Source: Saliniramus sp050485405
Lineage (GTDB): Bacteria > Pseudomonadota > Alphaproteobacteria > Rhizobiales > Beijerinckiaceae
Assembly (NCBI GenBank): GCA_050485405.1
Contig: JBJHBI010000025.1
Coordinates: forward strand, 1-55,257
Direction: 5' to 3'
DNA length: 55,257 nucleotides
The notes beneath the pieces are model-generated. The model worked only from the letters and a program-made list of their open reading frames with translations. It did no database searches and was not told the origin of the DNA. The translations under genes and the position numbers were made by a program. Of the stretch, positions 17,752-26,198 are shown piece after piece. How positions within the stretch are numbered: the first letter of the stretch is position 1; every line of letters begins with the position of its first letter.

Positions 17752-19908
17752 ATGAGCACGGGGGACACGCGGGACGCGTTCGGTTTCGCGGAAGGCGAGA
17801 ATTGCTGGCGGCTCGCTCAGGCGGAAAAGGTCGCCTGTCTCGTCGACGGGGAAGCTTATTTCCGGGCCTTCAAGCGCGCGGCCTTGGAGGCGCGGGAATC
17901 GATCCTGATCATCGGTTGGGACGTGAACAGTCGCGTCGCGCTGGAATTTCCCGACAAGGCGATGCCGGGCGTGCCGAACCGCCTCGGCGCCTTTCTCACG
18001 CATCTGCTGCGACGTCGGAAAGATTTGCGGATCCATGTCCTCAACTGGGATTCGCCGCTGCTCTACAAGATCGATCGCGAATGGCTGCCGCGTCTGCGCA
18101 TCGACTGGTTGAACCACCGCCGCGCCTTCTATGCGCTCGACAACCAGCATCCGTTGGGCGGCGCGCAGCATCAGAAGATCGTCGTGATCGACGATGCGCT
18201 CGCCTTCGTCGGGGGTATCGATTTTTCCGCCGGGCGTCTCGACAGCCGGGCGCATGCGCCGGGTGACGAGGGGCGGCGGCTGCCGGGTGGCGGGGAGATC
18301 CCGCAACCGCATCACGACATCCAGATGGCCGTTTCCGGCGAGGCCGCCCGTCATATCGGCGAGATCGCCCGTGAGCGCTGGGAGGTGGCGACGGGGGAGG
18401 CGATCGCGGCACCGTCGCGGTCAGGCGATCCGGGCGCGCTCTGGCCGGAAGGGCTGGAGCCGGATTTCACCGACCATGAAGTCGCCATCGCTCGCACCCG
18501 CGCGGCCTGGAAGGGCATCACCGAGATGCGCCAGATCGAGGCGCTGTATCGCACCTCGATCGTCGCGGCACGCGACTGGATCTATATCGAGAACCAGTAT
18601 CTGACCGCGCGCGCGGTCGGTGCAGCGCTCGCTGAACGCCTTCGCGAGCCGGGAGGGCCGGAGATCGTCATGCTCCTGCCGCGCGAGCCCTCGCGCTGGA
18701 TCGAGCAGACGGCGATGGGCATCAACCAGCGGCGCATTCTCACCCTGCTGCGTGAAGCCGATCACGAGGGAAGGCTGCACGTGTACATCCCGATGACCGG
18801 CGAGGCGGGGGATGTGCCGATCATGGTTCACGCCAAGACCATGGTGATCGACGGCCGCTTCCTGCGCATCGGCTCCTCCAATCTCAACAACCGCTCGATG
18901 GGCCTCGACAGCGAATGCGATATTGCGCTCACGGCCGAGGCGGGCAGTGCGGATGCGCAGCGCATCGTCGCCTATCGCGACGACCTCCTCGCGGAGCATC
19001 TGGCCTGTGACGCACATGACGTCGCGCGGGCGATCGCGGAGGAGGGGACGATCGCGGGTGCGATCGCGCGGCTGCGCCCGCAGCGGGGGCGCACGCTCGT
19101 CGACTATCCCCACAGGCCGCCCGACGAGCTCGACACGATGATCGCCGATACCGGCATCCTCGATCCGAGCGGGACGCCCGAGCCCGAGCGGCTCGCCGAC
19201 AGCCTCACTGCGGATGCCTTCGCGCGCGGCCAGTTGCGCAGCGCGCTGCTCGGCCTCGCCGTGACCCTCGTCGCGCTGGTCGCTTTCGCCGTCTTCTGGC
19301 AGACGGCGCCCGGCGAGATGCTCGACGAAGCGGGGCGGCTCAATGCGGCGGGGCTCGCGGCATCCTGGTGGGGCGGGGTCGCGCTGATGCTCGCCACCTA
19401 CCTCGTCGCCGGCATCGTAATGTTTCCCCTGCTTATTCTGATCCTGGCCACCGGCCTGATCTACGGCCCGCTCGTCGGGCTCGCGATCACCGCCGTCGGA
19501 TCACTCGCCTCGGCGTGTCTCGGCTATGCGGGCGGGGCGCTGATCGGGCGAAAGCGCCTGCGCCGGCTGACGCGCGGGCGGCTCGAACATGTCGGGCAGG
19601 CGCTGATGCGCAACGGCATCCTCTCCGTGCTCCTGATCCGGTTGATCCCGGTGGCGCCCTATGGGCTCGTGAACATGGTGGCGGGAGCGCGACGGATCGC
19701 CTTTTCGCGCTATCTCACCGGGACGGCGCTCGGTCTCGCCCCGGGCGCTATCGCGATCACCCTGTTCTCGAGCCAGCTACGGACGTTGCTGGTCGATCCG
19801 GGCGTCGCCGATGTCGCCGTCTTCGCCCTCGTGCTCGCCGGGATCGTCGGGATCGGGAGTTTCCTGTGGCGACGCTTCGCCGAACGCATCACGCGCCGCA
19901 GACGTTGA
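17752..19908 (+). CDS. Phospholipase D-like protein fused to a VTT (DedA-like) membrane domain
   Basis: 718 residues from ATG 17752; the ribosome-binding site is weak, so the start is the likeliest rather than certain. The N-terminal two thirds is a double HKD phospholipase D superfamily protein: HQKIVVIDD (about residue 142) and HAKTMVIDG (about 360), each HxKx4D. The latter is followed by RIGSSNLNNRSMGLDSE. A C-terminal VTT/SNARE-associated domain follows, with several membrane helices (LLGLAVTLVALVAFAVFW; LLILILATGLIYGP; LLIRLIPVAPYGLVNMVAGA). HKD proteins make cardiolipin or cleave phosphodiesters; VTT domains move lipids across membranes. A combined phospholipid synthesis/scrambling role is inferred. 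The next gene (EEP family) follows after 19 bp, as ybhP neighbours clsB in E. coli. Confidence 0.9.
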   Translation: MSTGDTRDAFGFAEGENCWRLAQAEKVACLVDGEAYFRAFKRAALEARESILIIGWDVNSRVALEFPDKAMPGVPNRLGAFLTHLLRRRKDLRIHVLNWDSPLLYKIDREWLPRLRIDWLNHRRAFYALDNQHPLGGAQHQKIVVIDDALAFVGGIDFSAGRLDSRAHAPGDEGRRLPGGGEIPQPHHDIQMAVSGEAARHIGEIARERWEVATGEAIAAPSRSGDPGALWPEGLEPDFTDHEVAIARTRAAWKGITEMRQIEALYRTSIVAARDWIYIENQYLTARAVGAALAERLREPGGPEIVMLLPREPSRWIEQTAMGINQRRILTLLREADHEGRLHVYIPMTGEAGDVPIMVHAKTMVIDGRFLRIGSSNLNNRSMGLDSECDIALTAEAGSADAQRIVAYRDDLLAEHLACDAHDVARAIAEEGTIAGAIARLRPQRGRTLVDYPHRPPDELDTMIADTGILDPSGTPEPERLADSLTADAFARGQLRSALLGLAVTLVALVAFAVFWQTAPGEMLDEAGRLNAAGLAASWWGGVALMLATYLVAGIVMFPLLILILATGLIYGPLVGLAITAVGSLASACLGYAGGALIGRKRLRRLTRGRLEHVGQALMRNGILSVLLIRLIPVAPYGLVNMVAGARRIAFSRYLTGTALGLAPGAIAITLFSSQLRTLLVDPGVADVAVFALVLAGIVGIGSFLWRRFAERITRRRR

Positions 19909-19927
19909 GCGGCGGAGGGTCTGTCGC

Positions 19928-20638
19928 TTGTACCGGTTTCGTGTCGCTTCCTACAATATTCACCGGACCGTGGGCTCGGATCGCCGGCGCGATCCTCAGC
20001 GGATCGCGCGTGTCATCACCGAGGTCGGCGCGCCGGTGATCGGGTTGCAGGAGGTCAACTGGCGGCCCGAACGCGCGCTCGGCGGCGCGTCGCAAGCCGC
20101 ATTCCTCGCCCATCTCCCGGGCTACGAGGCGATTGCAGGCTCCAATCTGATCGAGCATCGCGGGCATTACGGCAACATGCTGCTCACGCGCTATCCGGTA
20201 CGCGATATCCGCCGGCATCCCATCCATTACAAGGCCCGCGAGCCGCGCGGCGTCGTCGACGTCACCCTCGATATCGAGGGGCGGCCGCTGCGGGTGATGG
20301 TGACGCATTTCGGTCTGTCGTTGTTCGAGCGATACAGCCAGGCGAAGCGGGTGATGGAGATCATCGCGCAGGCCGCCCCGGAGCCCGTGCTCCTGCTCGG
20401 CGATCTGAACGACTGGCTGCCCTTCAGTCCGACGATCTCACCGCTCCTCGCCGCCTGCGATCCGACCCGCGCACCGGCGAGTTTCCCCGCGCTGCTGCCG
20501 GTCTTCTCCCTCGATCGGATCGTGACGTGGCGGCTCGGCGCGCCATTGCGCGTCTACGCCCACCGCTCCAAGGAGGCGCGATGGGCGTCCGATCATCTCC
20601 CGGTCGTCGCCGAGATCGGGATGTCCGACGATCAGTGA
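19928..20638 (+). CDS. Endonuclease/exonuclease/phosphatase (EEP) family protein, YbhP-like
   Basis: 236 residues. No suitable ATG exists; TTG 19928 has GGAGG (19914-19918) nine bases upstream and begins just after the previous stop, so it is preferred to an ATG inside the preceding gene. Motifs: VASYNIHR, GLQEVN (metal Glu), LLLGDLNDW (Asp/Asn pair), DRIV and SDHLPVVAEI (final Asp-His). These are the Mg-dependent phosphodiesterase active site shared by exonuclease III, sphingomyelinases and inositol phosphatases. Beside a phospholipase D protein, a lipid-related phosphoesterase role is plausible. Ends convergently with bacterioferritin, overlapping by 7 bp. Confidence 0.87.
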   Translation: MYRFRVASYNIHRTVGSDRRRDPQRIARVITEVGAPVIGLQEVNWRPERALGGASQAAFLAHLPGYEAIAGSNLIEHRGHYGNMLLTRYPVRDIRRHPIHYKAREPRGVVDVTLDIEGRPLRVMVTHFGLSLFERYSQAKRVMEIIAQAAPEPVLLLGDLNDWLPFSPTISPLLAACDPTRAPASFPALLPVFSLDRIVTWRLGAPLRVYAHRSKEARWASDHLPVVAEIGMSDDQ

Positions 20639-21114
20639 TCGGCGGAGCTGCTCATGTATTTGGCGATGAAGGCGGGCTCGCCCATCCGCTCGAGCAGGTT
20701 CAACTGCAGGTCGAGCCATTCCGAATGACCTTCTTCGTCGAGGATGATGCGCTCGAAAATCGCCTTGGTGCCCACGTCGCCGTCTTCCATCGCCTCCTGA
20801 AAAGCCTTGGTGTAGAATTCGATGGCGCCGTTTTCTTCCTTCAGATCAGAGGCGAACAGAGCCTGCAGGCTGTCGGCGCGCTTGGGCGTCTTCTCCTCGG
20901 AGACGACCGGCTCGCCTTCCAGGAAGAGGATACGCTCGATGAATTCGCTGGCATGGCCGAGCTCCTCCTGCATCTCCTCGCGCATCTTGGAGGCGAGCTT
21001 GTCGAGCCCCCAATCGTCGAGAACATGGGCGTGGAGCAGGTATTGATGCACTGCGGTGAGTTCCATCGACAGGGCTTTCTGCAGGTTCTTCAGGCTGCGC
21101 TCTTTCTTGGCCAT
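20632..21114 (-). CDS. Bacterioferritin-family iron storage protein lacking the haem methionine
   Basis: 160 residues from ATG 21114 with GAGGAG just upstream. All six ferroxidase-centre ligands are at the canonical bacterioferritin positions: Glu18, Glu51, His54, Glu94, Glu127 and His130. Position 52, which is Met in E. coli Bfr and binds haem at the subunit interface, is Leu here (EELGHA). The protein therefore should oxidise and store iron but probably not bind haem in the normal way. Length is normal (about 158). It stands alone on the minus strand between plus-strand genes and shares upstream sequence with the metallophosphoesterase gene, which starts 210 bp away in the opposite direction. 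Confidence 0.92.
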   Translation of the reverse strand: MAKKERSLKNLQKALSMELTAVHQYLLHAHVLDDWGLDKLASKMREEMQEELGHASEFIERILFLEGEPVVSEEKTPKRADSLQALFASDLKEENGAIEFYTKAFQEAMEDGDVGTKAIFERIILDEEGHSEWLDLQLNLLERMGEPAFIAKYMSSSADH

Positions 21115-21323
21115 GGTCTCCTCGTGGTTATCGGTTGCCGTCTGAATGACGACCATTGATGAAACGTCCGGCGCGCCCGGAAGTTTCTTCCGCAGCAATC
21201 GAGGGCCGGGGCATTGCTTCCGCACCGACATTGCGGCACGACAATCGAGGACCGTCGAAAGCAGCGGCAGCTCATCGCGAAGAGCGGATCGACGGATCGA
21301 CATCAGGAGGAGGGCAGCGGGTT

Positions 21324-23132
21324 TTGGCGGGAGAGCAGGATCAGCCGGTCAGACATCTCATCGATCCCCGTACGGGTGACGTAGAGGACGATGCCGCGAG
21401 CCCGCGCGACCGCTCGCTCCTGATCATGGCCGGCGCGATGCTGGTCGAGATCAACTTCCTCAAGCTCGCCCTCGCCATCGTTCTGCTGATCATCGTTCCG
21501 GCGATCGTGCTCGGCCTCGCACCGCTCGTCGTGACGGGCTGGTACGCTCAGGTCTCGCGCGGCTTCACCACCCTGACCACCGGTCTCGTGCCGGCGCTCG
21601 CGACGCTCGTGATCGTCGCACTCGCGGCCTGGTACGGCGGAAAACCGCTCTTTCGCAATGCCGAGCGCAGTTTCTGGTCGCTGATCTCGCTCGTCGTCCA
21701 GCCGGGCTATGCGTTCTTCCGCGAGGCTCTGCGTCATCTGGGCGAGCGGGTGATCCCCTACGGCACCGCGCCACGCACGCGCCGCGCCTTCAGCGCGATC
21801 GCAACGGCCCTGGCCGGGCTCGCTCTGAGCGCCATCGCGCTGTGGCTGGCCTGGCTCGCCTGGCCGGAGACGCGTTGGGTCGGCAGCATCTGGGACCTGC
21901 GCTTTCCTCAGCGCCTGATCCTGCCGACGCTGGCCAACAGCGCCGTCCTGATCGGCCTCTTCCTCGCGGTCGCCTCACTGGTCTGGAGCCTCGCCGACGC
22001 GACCATGGACCAACCGCGCGACTACGAGGATTACGACCCGGAAGAGCCCGGTCGTCCGGTCTGGCGCGTGGCCCAGCTATCCGATCTCCATGCGGTGGGA
22101 AGCGCTTTCGAATTCCGCATCGAGGCGGGGCGGCGCGGTCCACGCGGCAATGCCAAGATCGAGGCGGCGCTCGCGGCATTATCGCGGGCGCATGGCGAAA
22201 GCCCGGTCGATTTCGTGCTGATGAGCGGAGACATGACCGATTGCGGGCGCTCGGCGGAATGGGCGGAATTCTTCGCCATTCTGGACCGTTACCCGGAACT
22301 TCGCAGCCGCTGCCTGATGCTGCCCGGCAACCATGATCTGAACGTCGTGGACCGCTCCAACCCGGCGCGGCTGGAATTGCCGACGAGCATCGGCAAGAGC
22401 CTGCGTCAGATGCGCGCGCTCTCGGCCATGGCGGCTGTGCAGGGGGATCGTGTGCTGGTGATGGACAAGCGCGCGGGGCGTTTCGCGCGCACGCTCACCA
22501 CCGCCCTCGCACCGCATCGCGAGACGATCGCCGCTTTCGCCGATACGGGCAGCTTCCGCCGGTCGCTGGAGGTTTCGCAGATCTGGGACGACGTCTTCCC
22601 CATGCTGGTGCCGCCGCGCCCGGAGGACGGGCTCGGGGTGATCCTGCTGAATTCGAATGCCGAGGCGAATTTCTCCTTCACGAACGCGCTCGGGCTCGTT
22701 CCCTCGGAACAGATGCGCGACCTCACCATCGCCTTGCGCCAGTTTCCCAATGCGCGCTGGCTGATCGCGCTGCATCATCACCTGATCGAGTATCCCAAGC
22801 CCGTCTCCGCCTTCGCCGCGCGGATCGGGACGGCGCTGATCAACGGCAGTGCCTTCGTGCGCAAGCTGAAGCCGCTCGGGCGCCGCGCGATCGCCTTGCA
22901 CGGGCACCGCCATATCGACTGGGTCGGGGCATGCGGCCCCACGCGTATTCTGTCGGCGCCCTCGCCGGTGATGAGCCCGATGGCGCAGCCGTATTTCTAC
23001 ATCCACCGTTTCGCCGCCGGCGGGGACGGCGATCTCGCCCTGCTTACGCCGGAGCGCGTCAGCCTCGAGCCGCTCGCGGAGCCGCCGATCATCACCGATC
23101 CCGCAGCGATCCCGACCGCGCGTCCCGCTTGA
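21324..23132 (+). CDS. Membrane-anchored metallophosphoesterase
   Basis: 602 residues from TTG 21324, which has AGGAGGAGG (21304-21313) ten bases upstream; ATG 21426 is the next candidate but has no ribosome-binding site. About four hydrophobic helices occupy the N-terminal third (LKLALAIVLLIIVPAIVLGL; LVPALATLVIVALAAWY; AIATALAGLALSAIALWLAW; LIGLFLAVASLVWSL). The calcineurin-type phosphoesterase domain then follows with the full metal set: QLSDLH, SGDMTD, LPGNHD, ALHHH and LHGHRHI. A cytoplasmic or periplasmic phosphoesterase acting on a membrane-linked or nucleotide substrate is expected. PPK2 lies 70 bp downstream on the same strand and may be cotranscribed. Confidence 0.88.
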   Translation: MAGEQDQPVRHLIDPRTGDVEDDAASPRDRSLLIMAGAMLVEINFLKLALAIVLLIIVPAIVLGLAPLVVTGWYAQVSRGFTTLTTGLVPALATLVIVALAAWYGGKPLFRNAERSFWSLISLVVQPGYAFFREALRHLGERVIPYGTAPRTRRAFSAIATALAGLALSAIALWLAWLAWPETRWVGSIWDLRFPQRLILPTLANSAVLIGLFLAVASLVWSLADATMDQPRDYEDYDPEEPGRPVWRVAQLSDLHAVGSAFEFRIEAGRRGPRGNAKIEAALAALSRAHGESPVDFVLMSGDMTDCGRSAEWAEFFAILDRYPELRSRCLMLPGNHDLNVVDRSNPARLELPTSIGKSLRQMRALSAMAAVQGDRVLVMDKRAGRFARTLTTALAPHRETIAAFADTGSFRRSLEVSQIWDDVFPMLVPPRPEDGLGVILLNSNAEANFSFTNALGLVPSEQMRDLTIALRQFPNARWLIALHHHLIEYPKPVSAFAARIGTALINGSAFVRKLKPLGRRAIALHGHRHIDWVGACGPTRILSAPSPVMSPMAQPYFYIHRFAAGGDGDLALLTPERVSLEPLAEPPIITDPAAIPTARPA

Positions 23133-23202
23133 TCTGAAACAAGGAATGTTTCGCCGGCTCTCCATATGATCTGTGTGCGAGGGCAGCCAAGGGGAGGGGC
23201 TC

Positions 23203-24117
23203 ATGAGTGGCGACGAAGACGACAGGGCACCCGTCGCGGATACCGGTGCGGGAGAGCCGTCCGAGGAAGCGCTCGCCGTCTCGCCCCAGCATCGGATAGC
23301 CGAGTTGCGGCACGATCCGGAGGCCGTACGGCATTTCTTCGAGAGTGGCGAATTCCCTTACCGCACCCGCATTCGCCGCGCCGTCTACGACAAGAAGAAA
23401 GCTGCGTTGCAGATCGAGCTGCTCAAGGTCCAGCGCTGGATCAAGGAAAGCGGTGAGCGGATCGTCGTCCTGTTCGAAGGGCGTGACGCCGCCGGCAAGG
23501 GCGGCACGATCAAGCGTTTCATGGAGCATCTCAATCCGCGTGGCGCCCGCATCGTCGCGCTGGAGAAGCCGAGCGAAGTCGAGCGCGGACAATGGTATTT
23601 CCAGCGCTATATCGCGCATCTGCCGAGCGCCGGCGAGATCGCCTTCTTCGATCGCTCCTGGTACAACCGCGCCGGCGTCGAGCGCGTCATGGGATTCTGC
23701 ACGCCCAACGAGTATCTGGAATTCATGCGCCAGGCCCCCGAGCTGGAACGCATGCTCGTCCGCTCCGGAATTCGCCTGTACAAATACTGGTTCTCGGTAA
23801 CCCGGGAAGAGCAGCGCAAGCGTTTCGAGGCCCGCGAGCGCGATCCGCTCAAGCAATGGAAGTTGTCTCCCATCGACGTGGCGAGTCGCGACAAATGGGA
23901 CGAGTATACCGAGGCCAAGGAGGCGATGTTCTTCCACACCGATACTGCGGACGCACCCTGGACAATCGTCAAATCCGACGACAAGAAGCGCGCGCGGCTC
24001 GAATGCATGCTGCATTTCCTCTCCGCACTTGATTATCCCGGCAAGAATGCGCGGATCGTCCACGCACCCGATCCGCTGATCGTGGGCAGTGCGAGCCAGG
24101 TCACCGGGGGCAGGTGA
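23203..24117 (+). CDS. ppk2: Polyphosphate kinase 2 (PPK2)
   Basis: 304 residues from ATG 23203, preceded by GGGGAGGGG. Walker A is FEGRDAAGKGGTI (residues 91-103), Walker B with its flanking loop FFDRSWYNRAGVERVMGF, and the lid with RFEARERDPLKQWKLSP. All match class I PPK2, which reversibly moves phosphate between polyphosphate and nucleoside diphosphates. The N-terminal 30 residues are acidic and variable, the rest is of normal length. Follows the metallophosphoesterase gene by 70 bp. The surrounding genes (bacterioferritin, phosphoesterase, cardiolipin-type enzyme) suggest a stress or phosphate-storage neighbourhood. Confidence 0.94.
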   Translation: MSGDEDDRAPVADTGAGEPSEEALAVSPQHRIAELRHDPEAVRHFFESGEFPYRTRIRRAVYDKKKAALQIELLKVQRWIKESGERIVVLFEGRDAAGKGGTIKRFMEHLNPRGARIVALEKPSEVERGQWYFQRYIAHLPSAGEIAFFDRSWYNRAGVERVMGFCTPNEYLEFMRQAPELERMLVRSGIRLYKYWFSVTREEQRKRFEARERDPLKQWKLSPIDVASRDKWDEYTEAKEAMFFHTDTADAPWTIVKSDDKKRARLECMLHFLSALDYPGKNARIVHAPDPLIVGSASQVTGGR

Positions 24118-24256
24118 GGGGCCGGTTCAGTCGCAGGCGGGAGGGCAGGCGGGCGGTATGCGAATCTCGCCGATATGCGGTTGGCATGGCGGCTCGGGCC
24201 GTGCCCGCACGCGAAACCGCAACCGCAGGCGGTCGCCCCGCAAGCGCGGCAGGCGC

Positions 24257-24297
24257 AAAAACACCAAAAAACCTCTGTGCAAAACCCAATCAGAGGT
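24257..24297 (-). terminator. Rho-independent terminator-like structure, minus strand
   Basis: Inverted repeat ACCTCTG (24271-24277) and CAGAGGT (24291-24297), 7 bp with a 13-base loop. Read on the minus strand it is followed by TTTTT and, after GGTG, another T run. No minus-strand gene is recognised upstream of it, so it would end an unannotated transcript if real. Confidence 0.4.
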
Positions 24298-24462
24298 CGT
24301 CGCAGCGCAGCAATGTCTCAATTGCCTTCCTTTTGGTAAGAAAACAGCATTTCTTGGCGCTTGACGCAGAGGAAATTGCGTGCAGTGATGGAACCTGCGC
24401 AGAGCAAAAAAACAAAAATCTCCGTGCAAGAAAAACTAAAAGTCGAGGAGGGGACGACAGAG

Positions 24463-24510
24463 ATGGCATTCATTGCCGGTGACGGGGTTATTTCGTTTCG
24501 TATGGCGTGA
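24463..24510 (+). CDS. Possible 15-residue leader peptide upstream of the liv operon
   Basis: ATG 24463 is preceded by AGGAGGGG (24446-24453) with nine-base spacing and encodes MAFIAGDGVISFRMA then stop. It has two Ile and one Val but no run of regulatory codons. The ribosome-binding site is better than most in the window, but the frame is short enough to be chance. It lies 194 bases before livG. Confidence 0.2.
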   Translation: MAFIAGDGVISFRMA

Positions 24511-24655
24511 TTGGGTAATCAGCTGGATCGTCGGGCACTCCTGCCGCCGCGATAAGATCCGGATCGAGATTTCACGTATTCGAGGCGCAGATATTCCGGA
24601 ACAATACGAGCCCGGCTGGCCGCTCTTCCGTTCTGTCCATTGAAATTCTGTAGGT

Positions 24656-24679
24656 CCCGTGCATCCCGGCATGCACGGG
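24656..24679 (+). promoter_or_regulatory. Stem-loop immediately upstream of livG
   Basis: Perfect 9-bp arms CCCGTGCAT (24656-24664) and ATGCACGGG (24671-24679) with a 6-base loop CCCGGC, ending 24 bases before the livG ATG. No T-run follows. It could be a protein operator or an RNA hairpin affecting livG translation, whose own ribosome-binding site is weak. Confidence 0.5.
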
Positions 24680-24703
24680 AGCAGATTCTGGCGAGCGTAT
24701 TGA

Positions 24704-25471
24704 ATGGCTGAAGACTACATTCTCGAAACGCGGGACCTGACCAAAGAGTTCAAAGGGTTCGCCGCAGTCGAAGGCGTCAACCTGAAGGTCAAGCGTGGCA
24801 CGATCCACGCCCTGATCGGACCGAATGGCGCAGGCAAGACGACCTGCTTCAACCTGATCACCAAGTTCCTGCCGCCGACGCGCGGGCAGATCCTGTATAA
24901 CGGGCAGGACATCACCACCGTGAAGGCCGCCGACATCGCGCGGCTGGGCATGGTGCGCTCCTTCCAGATATCCGCCACCTTCATGCATCTGACGCTGCTC
25001 GAGAACGTGCGCGTCGCGCTCCAGCGTCAGCTCGGGACGTCGCTGCATTTCTGGCGCTCGGAGAGCAGCCTCAACGTGCTCAACGACCGCGCCATGGAGC
25101 TCCTCGACGATGTCGGGCTCGCATCTTATGCGAAATACACCGCCGCCGAGCTCTCCTATGGCCGCAAGCGTGCGCTGGAAATCGCGACGACGCTGGCGCT
25201 CGAACCCGAGCTTCTGCTGCTCGACGAGCCGACTTCCGGTATGGGCCGCGAGGATATCGGTCGCACGACTGATCTGATCCGCCGCGTCTCGAAAGACCGC
25301 ACGGTGCTGATGGTCGAGCACAATCTGGCCGTCGTGTCCGACCTGTCGGACATGATCACGGTGCTCGCACGCGGCGAGATCCTCGCCGAGGGGCCCTACA
25401 GCCAAGTGTCCAAGAATCCTGAAGTGGTGGAGGCGTATATGGGGACCGGCCTGGAGACGAACCATGGCTGA
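24704..25471 (+). CDS. livG: Branched-chain amino acid/amide-type ABC transporter ATPase (LivG family)
   Basis: 255 residues. Walker A GPNGAGKTTC, Q-loop in MVRSFQISATF, signature LSYGRKRALEIATTLA and Walker B LLLLDEPTSGMG, with switch His in MVEHNL. The signature LSYGxxR is the LivG variant of LSGGQ. Opens a five-gene plus-strand operon whose order (ATPase, ATPase, binding protein, permease, permease) puts both ATPases first. It overlaps livF by 8 bp. The family imports branched-chain amino acids, amides or urea; the substrate here is not determined. Confidence 0.93.
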   Translation: MAEDYILETRDLTKEFKGFAAVEGVNLKVKRGTIHALIGPNGAGKTTCFNLITKFLPPTRGQILYNGQDITTVKAADIARLGMVRSFQISATFMHLTLLENVRVALQRQLGTSLHFWRSESSLNVLNDRAMELLDDVGLASYAKYTAAELSYGRKRALEIATTLALEPELLLLDEPTSGMGREDIGRTTDLIRRVSKDRTVLMVEHNLAVVSDLSDMITVLARGEILAEGPYSQVSKNPEVVEAYMGTGLETNHG

Positions 25472-26174
25472 TAACGACATCGTCCTGAAGGTCGAGAATC
25501 TCGAAGCCTGGTACGGCGAAAGCCATATCCTGCATGGTCTGACGTTCGAAATCCCGCGTGGAGAGGTGGTCACGCTGCTCGGTCGCAACGGCGCCGGCAA
25601 GACCACCACGATGCGCTGCATCATGGGCATGGTCGACAAGCGCAAGGGCTCGATCGCCTTCGAGGGCAGCGAGACGATCGGCATGCGCTCGGACAAGATC
25701 GCCCGCCTCGGGATCGGCTACGTGCCGGAGGAGCGCGGCATCTTCGCGAGCCTGAACGTGCTCGAAAACCTGGAGCTTCCCCCGGTGGTCAAGCCGGGCG
25801 GAATGACCCGCGAACAGGTCTTCGATCTCTTCCCGCGTCTTCGCGAGCGCCGCAACAGCCAGGGGACGAAGCTCTCGGGCGGTGAGCAGCAGATGCTCGC
25901 GATAGCCCGCATCCTGCGCACGGGCGCAAAATTTCTGCTTCTGGACGAGCCGACCGAAGGTCTCGCACCCGTCATCGTCCAGCAGATCGGCGAGATCATC
26001 CGCGATCTGAAAGCAAAGGGCTTCACGATTCTGCTCGTCGAGCAGAACTTCCACTTCGCCTCGACTGTGGCTGATCGACATTACATCGTCGAGCACGGCC
26101 ATGTCGTCGAGATGATGCGGAATGAAGAGATCGGCTCCAACATGGAAAAACTTCAGGAATATCTCGGCGTCTGA
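25464..26174 (+). CDS. livF: Branched-chain amino acid/amide-type ABC transporter ATPase (LivF family)
   Basis: 236 residues. Walker A GRNGAGKTTT, signature LSGGEQQMLAIARIL, Walker B FLLLDEPTEGLAPVIVQQI and switch His region LLVEQNFHFA. Of normal LivF length. The start lies inside the end of livG (8-bp overlap), implying coupled translation and a LivG-LivF heterodimer. The binding-protein gene follows after 24 bp. Confidence 0.93.
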   Translation: MADNDIVLKVENLEAWYGESHILHGLTFEIPRGEVVTLLGRNGAGKTTTMRCIMGMVDKRKGSIAFEGSETIGMRSDKIARLGIGYVPEERGIFASLNVLENLELPPVVKPGGMTREQVFDLFPRLRERRNSQGTKLSGGEQQMLAIARILRTGAKFLLLDEPTEGLAPVIVQQIGEIIRDLKAKGFTILLVEQNFHFASTVADRHYIVEHGHVVEMMRNEEIGSNMEKLQEYLGV

Positions 26175-26198
26175 GCCGCGCCCACAATGGAGGAACAC

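Larger units (their letters stand above)
24118..24703. other. 586-bp intergenic region / leader of the liv operon
   Basis: No protein of recognisable family is encoded. The region is markedly richer in A runs than its flanks. It holds two similar A-rich segments (24255-24287 and 24404-24436), a minus-strand terminator-like structure (24257-24297), a tiny open frame with a strong ribosome-binding site (24463-24510) and a hairpin 24 bases before livG (24656-24679). These suggest a long regulated leader and perhaps a small RNA. Confidence 0.5.
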
